64,000 nt of DNA from Candidatus Saccharimonadota bacterium (GTDB lineage Bacteria; Patescibacteriota; Saccharimonadia; Saccharimonadales; Saccharimonadaceae). This document shows positions 19,101-28,400 of this stretch, piece after piece. A program made the position numbers and the translations under genes. The notes under the pieces were generated by a model. That model saw only the letters and a list, made by a program, of their open reading frames with translations, ran no database searches and was not told where the DNA came from. The stretch's first letter is position 1; each line of letters begins with the position of its first letter. The stretch covers positions 1-64,000 of the forward strand of contig WRLC01000003.1 in the NCBI GenBank assembly GCA_009777795.1, in the 5' to 3' direction.

Positions 19101-19430
19101 CATGTTGACGACGAGGAGAGCCTCGAGGGCGCTCATGGCGGCGTCGGTGCCGGCGGCAATAATACCGGTAATCGGACAGATGGCCCAAGCCATTTTACCC
19201 ATTTGGTCGGTGCAGTTGTTGACTGGGGCGGATTCCTCTTCCTCCTCTTCCTCCTCTTCTTCAGGCTCTTCAGGGGTGGGTGTAGGGGCAGGAGCAGGGA
19301 CAACAGGGGTGGCTGGGGTTTCAGGTATAGTCGGTAAGGTAGGGTCAGCATAAACATTGGCCGACACGAGAAAGGCCCCCGCTAGAATCGAGGCAATAAA
19401 AATAGAAAACGTTTGGAATCGTTTTTTCAT
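16119..19430 (-). CDS. VirB6/TrbL-like polytopic membrane protein with signal peptide, Pro/Glu-rich linker and long soluble C-terminus
   Basis: Multiple TM helices (IFSHFTQWNITNYALRRAAPKLLVVAILINLSFYVSVAAVNISDILG...ALIFLLVMLSPLAFAALLL); start taken at MKKRFQTFSIFIASI. Confidence 0.75.
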   Translation of the reverse strand: MKKRFQTFSIFIASILAGAFLVSANVYADPTLPTIPETPATPVVPAPAPTPTPEEPEEEEEEEEEESAPVNNCTDQMGKMAWAICPITGIIAAGTDAAMSALEALLVVNMQADVFDSPLFYIWQYIRNMANIVFVIMFLIMIFSHFTQWNITNYALRRAAPKLLVVAILINLSFYVSVAAVNISDILGVSLVGLFDSVAEGAASSGAISLADIPTWEAVFAVATGAVVVGGGLALGLVISGGLSGLFFVLAPVLLGALVAVLAALFTMAARQALIFLLVMLSPLAFAALLLTSTEKFFDLWRKFFLQMLVIFPMFAVLFGAARLAGWAIIATADGMLQVVLGMAVQVVPLVMTPALLRMSGTMLGKVNDLVRKPFAPAQTALGGWSKEQQAIARARNVNAGMRGQMGLMGSSKLAAFLEKQKALRGESLALENKSATHLVGSYVDKYVSAHSLKKGNFELDHKLGYTAKQAGVDELHAGIASLDRASTLNESSAWTDAAHPARTPGQKKLAKIAGQGSQAWLQTYTALERKARNDDGDLRFQTKTIQAAYRAKETYDATKNNPNFNAADVMSAEELQEYNKGLSDYEKYIAPIGGTLFNEYNKNNRITARITDVEAKKMLDYSASRAVQTYNMMDKKEREAYAILFNDTKKTYDIQRSLRNAFKESDLNKMTAAIDVMALRGDYNLITDEIAEATKNWSEAGKAVDSDEYKYLMDCLLKYKPDAAHLASYAKSMNIRRGKFGNFEGKIQVRMQNHPDETRDQAVQAVWEQIALEKGKAVNDLIREHENATRPLALIDWAKDDSGLGMLKLLADITQPGIAKSQDRTTFEAIGDLMREAGIKPDALQAGFLVKQLRSAATSGEIDGETLTNLTDLLLWRTERREDGGLQKILNRDTVASYLKDMSAAQLKGMKAGQIAMINDALLGLNEMADDEKKGRGWAVGEVADEIGLWMARAKWQIANGNGMLMSEMNTDILTKLKIAEMTERGGKFETSDIYNNLWGDPGKDNSWAPMLSSQTPEYIDAIMRIADSAHITQLGMDKSLVEKLVDYRLGMHGSTRNQSFALGNIDEETQAMFNRLGAAERNLIDVEVRDRLGWTTKKPSL

Positions 19431-19579
19431 TGGTTTGGTTGGTTTACGCTTATGGCATAAATCAACACTGTTATTATAGCACACTATACCCGAAAAAGCA
19501 AGAGCTTTACGTGATTTTGTAGTTAAGCACAAGCGCAGTGGTGTTTGATGGCTTGATTTTGCTGGAGATGTGATATAAT

Positions 19580-19957
19580 GTGGTCAATATGAATAGGCTT
19601 GCTCGCTTGTTGATGGTGCTGTTGGTGGCGGTGGCGGGGGTTGTCGCTGTGCCGGCGACTGTCAGCGGGAGTGGATATGATTGTGAGCAAGGGGCGATTA
19701 TCCAAGTATCCTGTGATGATGAAGGCGGTGGTATCTTTGGGGTTTTGAACTTGGTTTTGAACGTTTTGACGGTAGGCGTGGGGATTGCTGCGACGGCCGG
19801 AGTAATTTTTGCAGCGCTACGTTATACGCAGGCGCGCGACAACACAGAGAGCGCAGCGGGGGCGAAGAGGATGATTATAAATATACTTATTGGCTTGGCG
19901 GCTTGGGCAGTGTTTTGGACGCTGCTACAATGGTTGTTGCCGGGGGGTATCTTTTGA
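19580..19957 (+). CDS. VirB2/TrbC-like small membrane (pilin-like) protein
   Basis: Signal peptide + two TM segments with intervening TQARDNTESAAGAKRMIINILIGL. Confidence 0.65.
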   Translation: MVNMNRLARLLMVLLVAVAGVVAVPATVSGSGYDCEQGAIIQVSCDDEGGGIFGVLNLVLNVLTVGVGIAATAGVIFAALRYTQARDNTESAAGAKRMIINILIGLAAWAVFWTLLQWLLPGGIF

Positions 19958-20742
19958 TGAGTGCTGTGCGCAGCAAGCTTGCAAAGATGCTCTTGGTATT
20001 CATGTTGATAATGACTGGAGCGATAGCGACCAACCTTACGGTCGCTAGTCAACCTACCTATGCAGCTTGCCCGAACGGGAACTTCCTTAACTTCCGTCCG
20101 TGGTGGCACGGGTTGCGCAATAACACAACTTGCGAGCTGGTCACGCCGGTGACCCGAATTGATTCAGATGGGAACGTGTCGGTAGGAACTGGTGGCAGCG
20201 GCGGGTACACTATAACGACATTTGCTTGGAGGATTGTGTTTAACTCTATGGATATATTGTTTGGTATTGTAGCTTATGCAGCAGTGTTCTTTGTTGTCTT
20301 GGGAGGATTCAATGTGCTGTTTAGTGGTGGCGACCCGGGCAAAGTGAGCAAAGGTAAGATGACAATCATGAATGCCTTGTTGGGCGTAGCGGTTGCATTG
20401 CTAGCGAGTGGCTTAGTGCGTTTCGTAAACGACACTTTGATTGGTACCGGGAATCACAATCTACGGATAGAAAATTCAACTGGCACGTTTAGGGTAGTCG
20501 ACGGATACGACGTGAACACTGACGACGTTTGGCTGGGTGCTATGGGTGCGTTTCTAATGGTGGCTGGGATTGGTGCAGTGATGATGGTGGTTTGGGGTGG
20601 TGTGAAACTATCGATGGCGTCGGGCGACCCAGCGGCAACGGCGAAGGCGAAAAATACGATTCTTTTTGCACTAATTGGCGCGATTGTGATGCTGCTGGCT
20701 AGCTTTATTGTGGGCTTTGTAGCTGACTCGGTGGGAGGATAG
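19957..20742 (+). CDS. Membrane protein with two fused VirB2-like modules
   Basis: Two copies of GGDPGKVSKGKMTIMNALLGVAVALLASG / SGDPAATAKAKNTILFALIGAIVMLLAS; TGATG overlap with upstream gene. Confidence 0.7.
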   Translation: MSAVRSKLAKMLLVFMLIMTGAIATNLTVASQPTYAACPNGNFLNFRPWWHGLRNNTTCELVTPVTRIDSDGNVSVGTGGSGGYTITTFAWRIVFNSMDILFGIVAYAAVFFVVLGGFNVLFSGGDPGKVSKGKMTIMNALLGVAVALLASGLVRFVNDTLIGTGNHNLRIENSTGTFRVVDGYDVNTDDVWLGAMGAFLMVAGIGAVMMVVWGGVKLSMASGDPAATAKAKNTILFALIGAIVMLLASFIVGFVADSVGG

Positions 20743-20748
20743 GAAGAG

Positions 20749-21192
20749 ATGACAAAACAAATGAGGCAAAAAATGTTTCACGGGGTACGGTTGACGTTGG
20801 CTGGGATTTTTGCGGTGCTGGCAATCTTGGGTGTGGCGTTAGCGAGTAATATTTTGACGACAGATGACGCGGCGGCTAAGCCAGCGATATGCGGGACGGC
20901 GGCGACTAGCGGCATGACTTCAGCTGAACTAGCAGCGTTAGGCTGCGGCAATGAGGCTGGTGAGGACATAGTTAACTCGCGGGCAACGAACATCTTACGG
21001 ACGTTGGTTTGGTTTGGCTGTGCGGTGGCGTTGACCTTTGTGATAGTGGGCGGCATCAAACTGGCGACCAGCGAAGGCGATCAGGCGAAGGTGGCGAAGG
21101 CGCGGAACACAATTGTCTTTGCGGCGATTGGGTTAGTGATTGCGCTACTAGCGACATTCATCGTGGACGAAGTCGTGGCTTTATTCATGTAA
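20749..21192 (+). CDS. VirB2/TrbC-like pilin-like membrane protein
   Basis: VGGIKLATSEGDQAKVAKARNTIVFAAIGLVIALLATFIV. Confidence 0.7.
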   Translation: MTKQMRQKMFHGVRLTLAGIFAVLAILGVALASNILTTDDAAAKPAICGTAATSGMTSAELAALGCGNEAGEDIVNSRATNILRTLVWFGCAVALTFVIVGGIKLATSEGDQAKVAKARNTIVFAAIGLVIALLATFIVDEVVALFM

Positions 21193-21197
21193 AGCCC

Positions 21198-21226
21198 TTG
21201 ACAGCTAAACGCGGTACTGCTATAAT
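21198..21226 (+). promoter_or_regulatory. Consensus sigma70-type promoter
   Basis: TTGACA-17 nt-TATAAT, exact match to both hexamers. Confidence 0.88.
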
Positions 21227-21252
21227 TGGCTTAAAGAATACAAGGAGAAAAA

Positions 21253-21561
21253 ATGTTTAAATTTCTTGCAGCACCTACTTGGACTACGCCGGGTACAGGG
21301 GCTTCTACTAGCTTAACTGACGCGAACTCGGTCGTGGCGCTGGTAGTGCAAACTTTGATTTTTGTGGCCTGTGCAGTGGCCTTTGTGTTTGTGATTGTCG
21401 GTGGTATCAAGTACATCACAAGCGGTGGCGACGAGAAGAAGGTCGCAAGTGCAAAGAATACGATTCTTTACGCAATCATCGGTTTGGTTGCTGCGCTCTT
21501 GGCTGGCGTGATTCTTAACGTCGTGCTAAGTGCAATCGGCATCAACACATTCACGTTCTAA
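21253..21561 (+). CDS. VirB2/TrbC-like pilin-like membrane protein (102 aa)
   Basis: VGGIKYITSGGDEKKVASAKNTILYAIIGLVAALLAGVIL; SD AAGGAG. Confidence 0.72.
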   Translation: MFKFLAAPTWTTPGTGASTSLTDANSVVALVVQTLIFVACAVAFVFVIVGGIKYITSGGDEKKVASAKNTILYAIIGLVAALLAGVILNVVLSAIGINTFTF

Positions 21562-21580
21562 GATATTAGATAACGGACAC

Positions 21581-21618
21581 ACAAAACCCCCGAGAAATCG
21601 GGGGATTTTGTTTGTGAC
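21581..21618 (+). terminator. Intrinsic terminator
   Basis: CCCCCGA-GAAA-TCGGGGG followed by ATTTTGTTTG. Confidence 0.75.
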
Positions 21619-21638
21619 CCTGTTGAGGGTGGCGCCGG

Positions 21639-21664
21639 TAAAGCCCCGATTGCTCGGGGCTTTA
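21639..21664. terminator. Hairpin terminator for the convergent hsp20 gene or second terminator
   Basis: AAAGCCCCGATTGCTCGGGGCTTT. Confidence 0.65.
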
Positions 21665-21677
21665 ATCTTTCGTCTGG

Positions 21678-22166
21678 CTATTTTTTGTATTGGACAGGGA
21701 CTTTGGTGGTGGTTGGGACTTGCTTCTCAAAGCAAATCGTTAGCACACCATTGTCAACACTGGCCTCAACGCTGTCTTCTTTGATTTTGACCGTTTCCGG
21801 TAATTTAATCGAGCGCGCGACCTCACCCCAATAACACTCTTGCGCGAAGTAGTTCATCGCTTGTGCGTCTTCGTTGCTCGAAAGCATACCCGAAACCGTG
21901 AGCACTAAATCTTCCGACAAGCTAACATCCAAGTTAGTTTTGTCAATACCTGCTACACGGGTTTTAATGACTAGCTTGTCGACAGTTTCATAAACATCGA
22001 CGGCTAGCTGCCCAGGCACGTTTTCGTCGCCCTCGGCGTCTTCCCACCCGTCTGTTTGGATCTCTTCCTCGACTATGGTCTCGGTCGCGACATCTTCGCC
22101 ATCATTCGAAAATGCTGCCTCCAAGGCCTCTGCGTCTAAGAGATCACTATCCTCATTGCGAGCCAT
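21678..22166 (-). CDS. hsp20: Small heat shock protein, Hsp20/alpha-crystallin family
   Basis: QLAVDVYETVDKLVIKTRVAGIDKTNLDVSLSEDLVLTVSG...ECYWGEVARSIKLPETV...NGVLTICFEK. Confidence 0.9.
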   Translation of the reverse strand: MARNEDSDLLDAEALEAAFSNDGEDVATETIVEEEIQTDGWEDAEGDENVPGQLAVDVYETVDKLVIKTRVAGIDKTNLDVSLSEDLVLTVSGMLSSNEDAQAMNYFAQECYWGEVARSIKLPETVKIKEDSVEASVDNGVLTICFEKQVPTTTKVPVQYKK

Positions 22167-22193
22167 TTCTCCTCCACTTATACTTATATCTTA

Positions 22194-22222
22194 ATAGTAT
22201 AGGTATTCTTTTGCGAAGTCAA
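22194..22222 (-). promoter_or_regulatory. Promoter of hsp20
   Basis: TTGACT-17-TACTAT on minus strand. Confidence 0.65.
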
Positions 22223-22287
22223 GGGTTTTCCAACATTTTTAACCTTAAACATTATGTTTATAGGGGTAAGGCAGATATAATTATCTT

Positions 22288-22968
22288 ATGGGATTGCTGG
22301 ATTTGATTTTGCCGCTCTATTGCGCGCGTTGCGGGCGGGTGGGGGCGGCGCTGTGCGGGGCGTGCGCGGAGGAGACATTGCGCGAGGCGGAGAATTGCTG
22401 CATGGAGTGCGGGAATTACAATGAAGGCTGGCGGTGTTCGGAGTGTGGCGAGCTGGAGGCGGAGAGTTTCACGTTTGGCTTTTATGACCAGCCGATTGGC
22501 AAAATGGCGACGGAGTTGAAGATGAAGGGTGCGCGACATCTAGTGGGGCCATTGGCGCGGTTGTTGGCGGAGGCGTTGCCAGATGTGGAGGGGCGAGTGG
22601 TGGTGGTGCCGGTGCCGACGATTAAAAGGCATCGGAAGGAGCGTAGTGTGGCGCATGCGGAGTTGGTGGGGCGGGAGTTGGCGCGGGCGCGGGGGTGGGA
22701 GTATGCGGAGGTTGTGGGGCGAGTGCGGGATGTGGTGCAGACGGGAAAGTCGGGGAAAGTGAGGCGCGAGCAAGTGGTGGGAGCTTTTAAGGTAGAACTC
22801 CCCCTATTATACCAGTATATCACAGAAGGGGCAAAAAGTCAAGAGGCTATGTTTATTCTGCTGGACGATATTACGACGACGGGGGCGACTTTGGGGGAGT
22901 GTGAGAAGGTTTTGCGGGAGGCGGGGGTGGAAAGGGTGCGGCGGGTGGTCTTGGCAAAAACGCGATAG
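22288..22968 (+). CDS. comF: ComF-family phosphoribosyltransferase
   Basis: Zn-finger CARCGRVGAALCGAC...CMECGNY..CSEC and PRT motif ILLDDITTTGAT. Confidence 0.88.
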   Translation: MGLLDLILPLYCARCGRVGAALCGACAEETLREAENCCMECGNYNEGWRCSECGELEAESFTFGFYDQPIGKMATELKMKGARHLVGPLARLLAEALPDVEGRVVVVPVPTIKRHRKERSVAHAELVGRELARARGWEYAEVVGRVRDVVQTGKSGKVRREQVVGAFKVELPLLYQYITEGAKSQEAMFILLDDITTTGATLGECEKVLREAGVERVRRVVLAKTR

Positions 22969-22988
22969 TGTGATATATTAAAGGGGTC

Positions 22989-23081
22989 GGAGGGATACCC
23001 AAGTGGCTGAAGGGGACGGTTTGCTAAATCGTTAGTGTGGGGAAACTTGCAGCGAGGGTTCGAATCCCTCTCCCTCCGCCA
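22989..23081 (+). tRNA. tRNA-Ser (anticodon GCT), CCA encoded
   Basis: GGAGGGA...TTGCTAA anticodon loop, long variable arm, GGTTCGAATCC T-arm, TCCCTCCGCCA. Confidence 0.93.
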
Positions 23082-23104
23082 AGGCACTGAGACAATAAGA
23101 GTTG

Positions 23105-23140
23105 TAAAAACCGCCCAAGAATGAATATTGGGCGGTTTTT
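23105..23140 (+). terminator. Intrinsic terminator
   Basis: AAAAACCGCCCAA-GAATGAATA-TTGGGCGGTTTTT. Confidence 0.8.
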
Positions 23141-23158
23141 GATTGTTTTCCAAATCTT

Positions 23159-23791
23159 TTACTTGGTGCCGAAAATGCGGTCGCCAGCGTCGCCGAGGCC
23201 GGGCACAATGTAAGCGTGCTCGTTGAGGTGAGAATCGATGGCGCAGGCGTAGATGCTGACGTCGGGGTGTTCTTGTTGCATGAACGCGACACCTTCGGGC
23301 GCGGCGATGATGCAGAGAAACTTGATGTCGGAGACGCCTCGCTTTTTGAGCTTGTTGACGGCGTCAACAGCGGTGCCGCCAGTAGCGAGCATGGGGTCAA
23401 CGACAATGACGCTGCGCTTCTCGATATCGTTGGGCAGCTTGCAGTAGTACTCAACGGGGCTTTTGGTCTCGGGGTCGCGGTAAGTGCCGATGTGGCCGAC
23501 TTTGGCGACGGGAATCAGGCCCAGCGCGCCAAAAAGCATGGCTTCACCAGCGCGGAGGATAGAGACCAAGGCAAGTTTCTTGCCCTCGATGACCGGGCTC
23601 TCGCAAGTGCAGATGGGAGTCTCGATGGTGATGGTCTCGGTTGGGAGGTCGCGGGTGGCTTCATAGCACATGAGGCCGGCGATTTCCTCAACCAGTTCGC
23701 GGAATTCTTTGACGCTGGTCTTTCCGTCGCGGAGCAGGGTCAACTTATGCTGAATTAAGGGGTGGTCAAGCAAAATTACATCATTCGACAT
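23159..23791 (-). CDS. upp: Uracil phosphoribosyltransferase
   Basis: [51 protein letters not shown]. Confidence 0.95.
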   Translation of the reverse strand: MSNDVILLDHPLIQHKLTLLRDGKTSVKEFRELVEEIAGLMCYEATRDLPTETITIETPICTCESPVIEGKKLALVSILRAGEAMLFGALGLIPVAKVGHIGTYRDPETKSPVEYYCKLPNDIEKRSVIVVDPMLATGGTAVDAVNKLKKRGVSDIKFLCIIAAPEGVAFMQQEHPDVSIYACAIDSHLNEHAYIVPGLGDAGDRIFGTK

Positions 23792-25151
23792 TTTCTGGGG
23801 CCTCCTTTCGCCCAATATTCAGAATCAGGTTGAGAACGATACCAGCGATAGCGGCGGTGGCGATGGCGGGGAGCTCGGCGCCGAAAAAGGGAATCATGCC
23901 GTTGCCCGCGAAAGCGTAGGACCCACCGAGACCGACGACCAAGACAACAGCGATGACAGCGGCGTTGCGGCCGTCGAAGATGTTGACTTTTTTCTCAATC
24001 ATCAGGGCGACGCCTTGGACGGCGATGACGCCGAAGAGGTAAATGCAGGCGCCGTTGATGACCGCGGCCGGGATGGAGTTGACGAAGGCGTTGACCGGAC
24101 CGATGAACGACGAAGCGATGGCGAGCAGGGCTGCGCCAATGACAGTGGCGTTCGAAAAGACCTTGGAAATGGCCTTGACGGCGATGTTTTCGCCGTAGTT
24201 GGTGCCGGCCGGGCCGCCAAACAGGGCTGCTACGATGTCGCCGATGCCATCAGCAACAAGATTAAGCCAGAGCTTATTCTTGATGTTGTATTTGCGGCGA
24301 GACTGCTTCTCTTCGGCCAGCTTGTCGACATAGAGGTCAATTTGGAACAAGTGGGCCGTGCTCTCGGGGATGGTAGCGATGGCGATGGGCATGATAGCGA
24401 GCAGGGCGGCAATCGAGGGAACAGGGGCCGTGAAGTGCGGTGTGGTAATGAAATTGGACGCCGCAACGCGGGAAAAATCGACCAAACCCATGGGGATGCT
24501 GGCTAAGAAGCCAACTCCGATGCCAAGAAGGATCGACGACTGCTGCCAAACGCCTTTCAGGAATACGGAAAAGAGGACGGTGGAAAGTAAGGTGATGAGG
24601 GCTGCAATCCAAGCGATGTTGCTGGTGAGGCCGGTCGCGGCGTCGTAGCCGGAAGCGTTGTTGAGGGCGACGACGAAGAGCGACCCGCCGACGATGAGGG
24701 CGACCGAACCGGTGACCGACGGGGGCAGGACCTTTTCGATTTTGGCCATACCAACGCGTGCGACAAGTAGCCCGGCAAGGGCCGAGGCGACGCCGGCCAT
24801 AATGATGCCGAACTGAGCCTGACCGATGAGGGCATCGGGCGCGACTTCGCCGAAAGCTTTGACGCCGGTGAGGGCGGCAACGGCGGCGATGAAACTGAAG
24901 CTACTGCCGTAATAGAGGGGAATCGCGGTCTTGTCCTTGCTGAAAAACTTGGTGACGAGTTGGGTCGCGATGGTCGCCACACCAGATGCAAAAAGGGCGG
25001 TCGAGGTGTGGAAACCCATGAGTAAGGCGGCCAATACGGTGGCGGGGAACATGGTGATGAATTGCTGAAGGGAAAAGACGAGCAGTTTACCGGGTGATGG
25101 CGTTTCGTTGGGCAAATAGCCCACGGCATTGGGATTTTTGGTGCTTCTCAT
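23781..25151 (-). CDS. uraA: Uracil/xanthine permease (NCS2 family)
   Basis: NCS2 topology; [22 protein letters not shown] motif; overlaps upp start by 11 nt. Confidence 0.92.
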   Translation of the reverse strand: MRSTKNPNAVGYLPNETPSPGKLLVFSLQQFITMFPATVLAALLMGFHTSTALFASGVATIATQLVTKFFSKDKTAIPLYYGSSFSFIAAVAALTGVKAFGEVAPDALIGQAQFGIIMAGVASALAGLLVARVGMAKIEKVLPPSVTGSVALIVGGSLFVVALNNASGYDAATGLTSNIAWIAALITLLSTVLFSVFLKGVWQQSSILLGIGVGFLASIPMGLVDFSRVAASNFITTPHFTAPVPSIAALLAIMPIAIATIPESTAHLFQIDLYVDKLAEEKQSRRKYNIKNKLWLNLVADGIGDIVAALFGGPAGTNYGENIAVKAISKVFSNATVIGAALLAIASSFIGPVNAFVNSIPAAVINGACIYLFGVIAVQGVALMIEKKVNIFDGRNAAVIAVVLVVGLGGSYAFAGNGMIPFFGAELPAIATAAIAGIVLNLILNIGRKEAPENVE

Positions 25152-25297
25152 AAAGCTACCTCCTTTTAATAAAAGATTTGGATGTCAAGGTTCTACACCT
25201 TACCACCCATTACATAAGTAGTGTATCTTGGTTGATTATATCATAACGAGAGGGGTTTTGCAAAACTTTTATATAAAATGTGGTATAATATATATGT

Positions 25298-25373
25298 GGT
25301 CTGGTAGCTCAACTGGAAGAGCAGATCCGTCCTAAGGATAAGGTTGTAGGTTCGAGTCCTATCCAGACTACCA
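25298..25373 (+). tRNA. tRNA-Arg (anticodon CCT), CCA encoded
   Basis: Cloverleaf GGTCTGG/CCAGACT, loop GTCCTAA, T-arm GTAGGTTCGAGTCCTAT, ACCA end. Confidence 0.85.
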
Positions 25374-25441
25374 GAGAGACCTTTAGCGCCCTTTGTAGGG
25401 TGCTTGCTTTTTGGCGCGAACTGTGCCATAATTTGAAGTAA

Positions 25442-28400
25442 ATGGCAAGGAATATTCCGGATAAAGGCTATGGTGGGATTTATGGGGCGGAGGCTGCGGG
25501 TAAAAATCCGGAAAATGTGAAAGGTGCGGGGTCGGCGGCCGAGGCGGCGGACCATTTTGCGGCGGCGGAAAAGTCGGCCAGCAAGGCGGCGCCAAAGATT
25601 AGCGATAAAACGACAAGCAGCAGTGCTGATGTGGCGGAGAATTATGCGCCGAAATATACATCGCTCGGGGTCCTGTCGCCCGACAATACCTCAAGCTCGG
25701 AAAAACTGACGAAAAAGGTGAGTGGGAGCGGGCGGAGTAAGAAGCCGCTGATTGCGGCGGGCGGGTTGACGGGTTTGATTGCGGTGTTGATGTTGACGGT
25801 TTCAAGTATGTTGCCGATTCACCTGATTGAGAATATGATTGATATGCGTAATTCGTTTGGCACGACGGCGGAGATGCGGGGGACGCGGTTGATTACGCGG
25901 GCGGTGGGGAAGCATAACACGACGGCGATAACGAACTTTTCGCGGCGGAATACAATGTCGGCGGGGCGGATTGCTCAGATGAACCGAGGGTTGGCGCCGG
26001 AGGGACTACGGTTGCAGCTGGATAGCGGCGGGCAAAATGTGGTGTTGCAGTCGGCGTTGGACCCGGGAACGAATCGAATTAATTTGGATGCGGGCGGCAA
26101 TATGGAATTTCGGACGGTGGCGATGAATGAGGTGGAGTTTGCGGGGCTGATTAATGACCATCCGAATATTCGCAACGGCTTTAATAAGGGTGCGCGGACG
26201 ATGACGGGGCGGACGGCGGGGTGGTATAACCGGGCGATGGCGTTTTTCTTGAACAAGAATGCGCTGACGCGGAATTTGTTTAAGGATTTTATCGGGAGAG
26301 CGGAGGGTAATGCCAATTTTCGGGATGCGCAGGCGCGGCTAGCGACCGCGGAAGCGAGAGTGGCGAAAAATAATATTGACTTGGCGACGCAAGAGCGGAT
26401 GACGAATGCGGAGACGGGCGAGGTGTCGGACGTAGTAAACCAAAATCAGTCGGGGCGAAATTTGGACACGGCGAAGGTGGCGATTGGAGCGGACATTCGG
26501 GCGCGGGCGCTGCAAATTGCCGGGCGAGCGGGCGGAATCGGGGCGGCAATGTCGGCGAGTTGCGCGGTGTTTTTGGCGGTGGGGGCGGCGTCGGCGGTGT
26601 TTGCGGCGATTGAAATGTCGAAGGCCTTACATGTGGTGGCGGGCTGGTTTGAGGCGGGGCAGAAAACGATGGCGGGTGAGGGAGATGACAGCTATCATGC
26701 GTTTGGCGAGGCATTGACGGAGGCGACGGTGACGACGGCGTTTGATGAAAACGGCAATGAAATTGAGCTGCACGGCGGGGCGAAAAAGAGCGCGACGGAA
26801 TCGGCGGGGTTGACGCAGGTCTTGATTGGTGGGACATTTTCGGCAGAGGACGACCAAAGCGCGATGAAATATCATGCGGAAAAAGCGGTGGGGTACTTGG
26901 GCTTGACGGGCGGAACGGTGGCGGGGTGTTTTGCGGCGATGATTGCGGGGGGAATTTTGGGGGCGGTGAGTGAAGTGTTTGCGATTGTGGTTTCGTTCAT
27001 CCCGATTGCCGGACAGGCGTTTGCGGTGAGCCGGATTGTGGCGCGGACGGCGGGCAATTTGGCCTTGCAGGCGGGGATTGCGGCGGCGTTGGGCGTGGCG
27101 ATTGGAGCGATTGTGCCGATGTTGGCGAAAAGTTTTGTGACGACGATTGCGACGGACGTGGGGGGCGAGGACTTTGGTAATATGATTGGCAGTGTGGGCG
27201 GGCGATATATGTCGGGTACGCATCAGGCGAATGGTGGCGTGGTGGCGACAGAGGAGCGGGCGTTGGCATTTTACCGCGAGACGCAGGCGGTTTTGGCACG
27301 ACAGGCGGAGTTGGAGCGGTTGGAGCGGAGTCCGTTTGATATGACGAATCGGAATACGTTTTTGGGCAGTTTGGCTTACCGGATGTCGGGTTTTGCGGCG
27401 AGCAGCGGGTCGCTTTTGAGCAACTTTACGGGTTTGGCGAGTGCGGCGCAGACGTCGAGGTTGCCGTGGCAGTTTAATGCTAGCGCGAGTCAGGCGCTGG
27501 CGTTTAAGGAAAGTCTGGGGAATTGCCCGCAGTTGTCGTCGCTCTATCCGGAGGGGATGAGCGCGACGGATGACGGGCGGTTGCATACGGTGGCGTGTGA
27601 TATTTTTGGTAATCCGATGCGGAGCAATGATTTGAATACGATGGAGTTTGACCCGGAATATATTTATTGGAAGACGGCGTTTACGTGTGATGAGGACGGC
27701 GAGTGTTCGTTTGGCAAGCAGGGTGGAGCGACGCAGACCTACACGGGGACGCATTTGGATGGGACGACGTGGTCGGTGACGGGTGCGGCGTCGATTGAGC
27801 TGGATGATAACGGGATGGAGAAAATTAATCCGAAGAGCGATTTGGGCAAAATGGTGGTTTATGGAGTGAACCGGTCGACTGACCCGGGAGTGTTGGACGT
27901 GAATATTATGATGGCGGAAAATAATGTGGGGCCGAGCTGGTTGGGTTGGGTGCCGGCGGTGGGGAGTATCCAGCAGGTAATCTCAACGGTGAATCAGAAT
28001 GAGGCTTTGCAAAGTGGTTGGGTGGACGGGAAGAATTATTGCAATGGCTGTACGCCGGAATGGGATACGAAATACCGGTATTTAAGCCAATATATTGTGG
28101 ACACGAATTTGTATGAGGGGATGGGGTCGATTGAGCGCAGTCCGGTGGTGGCGTTTTTGGAGGAGGAGGTTTGGCCGACCTTGGATCGTAGTTTTGAGGG
28201 GGTGTTGGCGCGAAATATGGGGGTGCCGAAGGAGTTTGTGGCCGACACGTTGGCGTTTACGTTTGATTTGTTGGAGACGCAATATGCTTACTTAGCGGCT
28301 TGGCCAGCAGCCTCCCAATCCTCGGCAGACATTTTCAGTCCTACGCTCCAAATCTGTTCAAAATCGCGAGCCTCTTCCTATCGGGGTTCTCACGATTTTT

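Noticed and set aside
26627-27754. 375-aa minus-strand ORF opposite cassette 1 gene A
   Set aside because: Arg/Pro-rich shadow translation, no SD or recognisable domain
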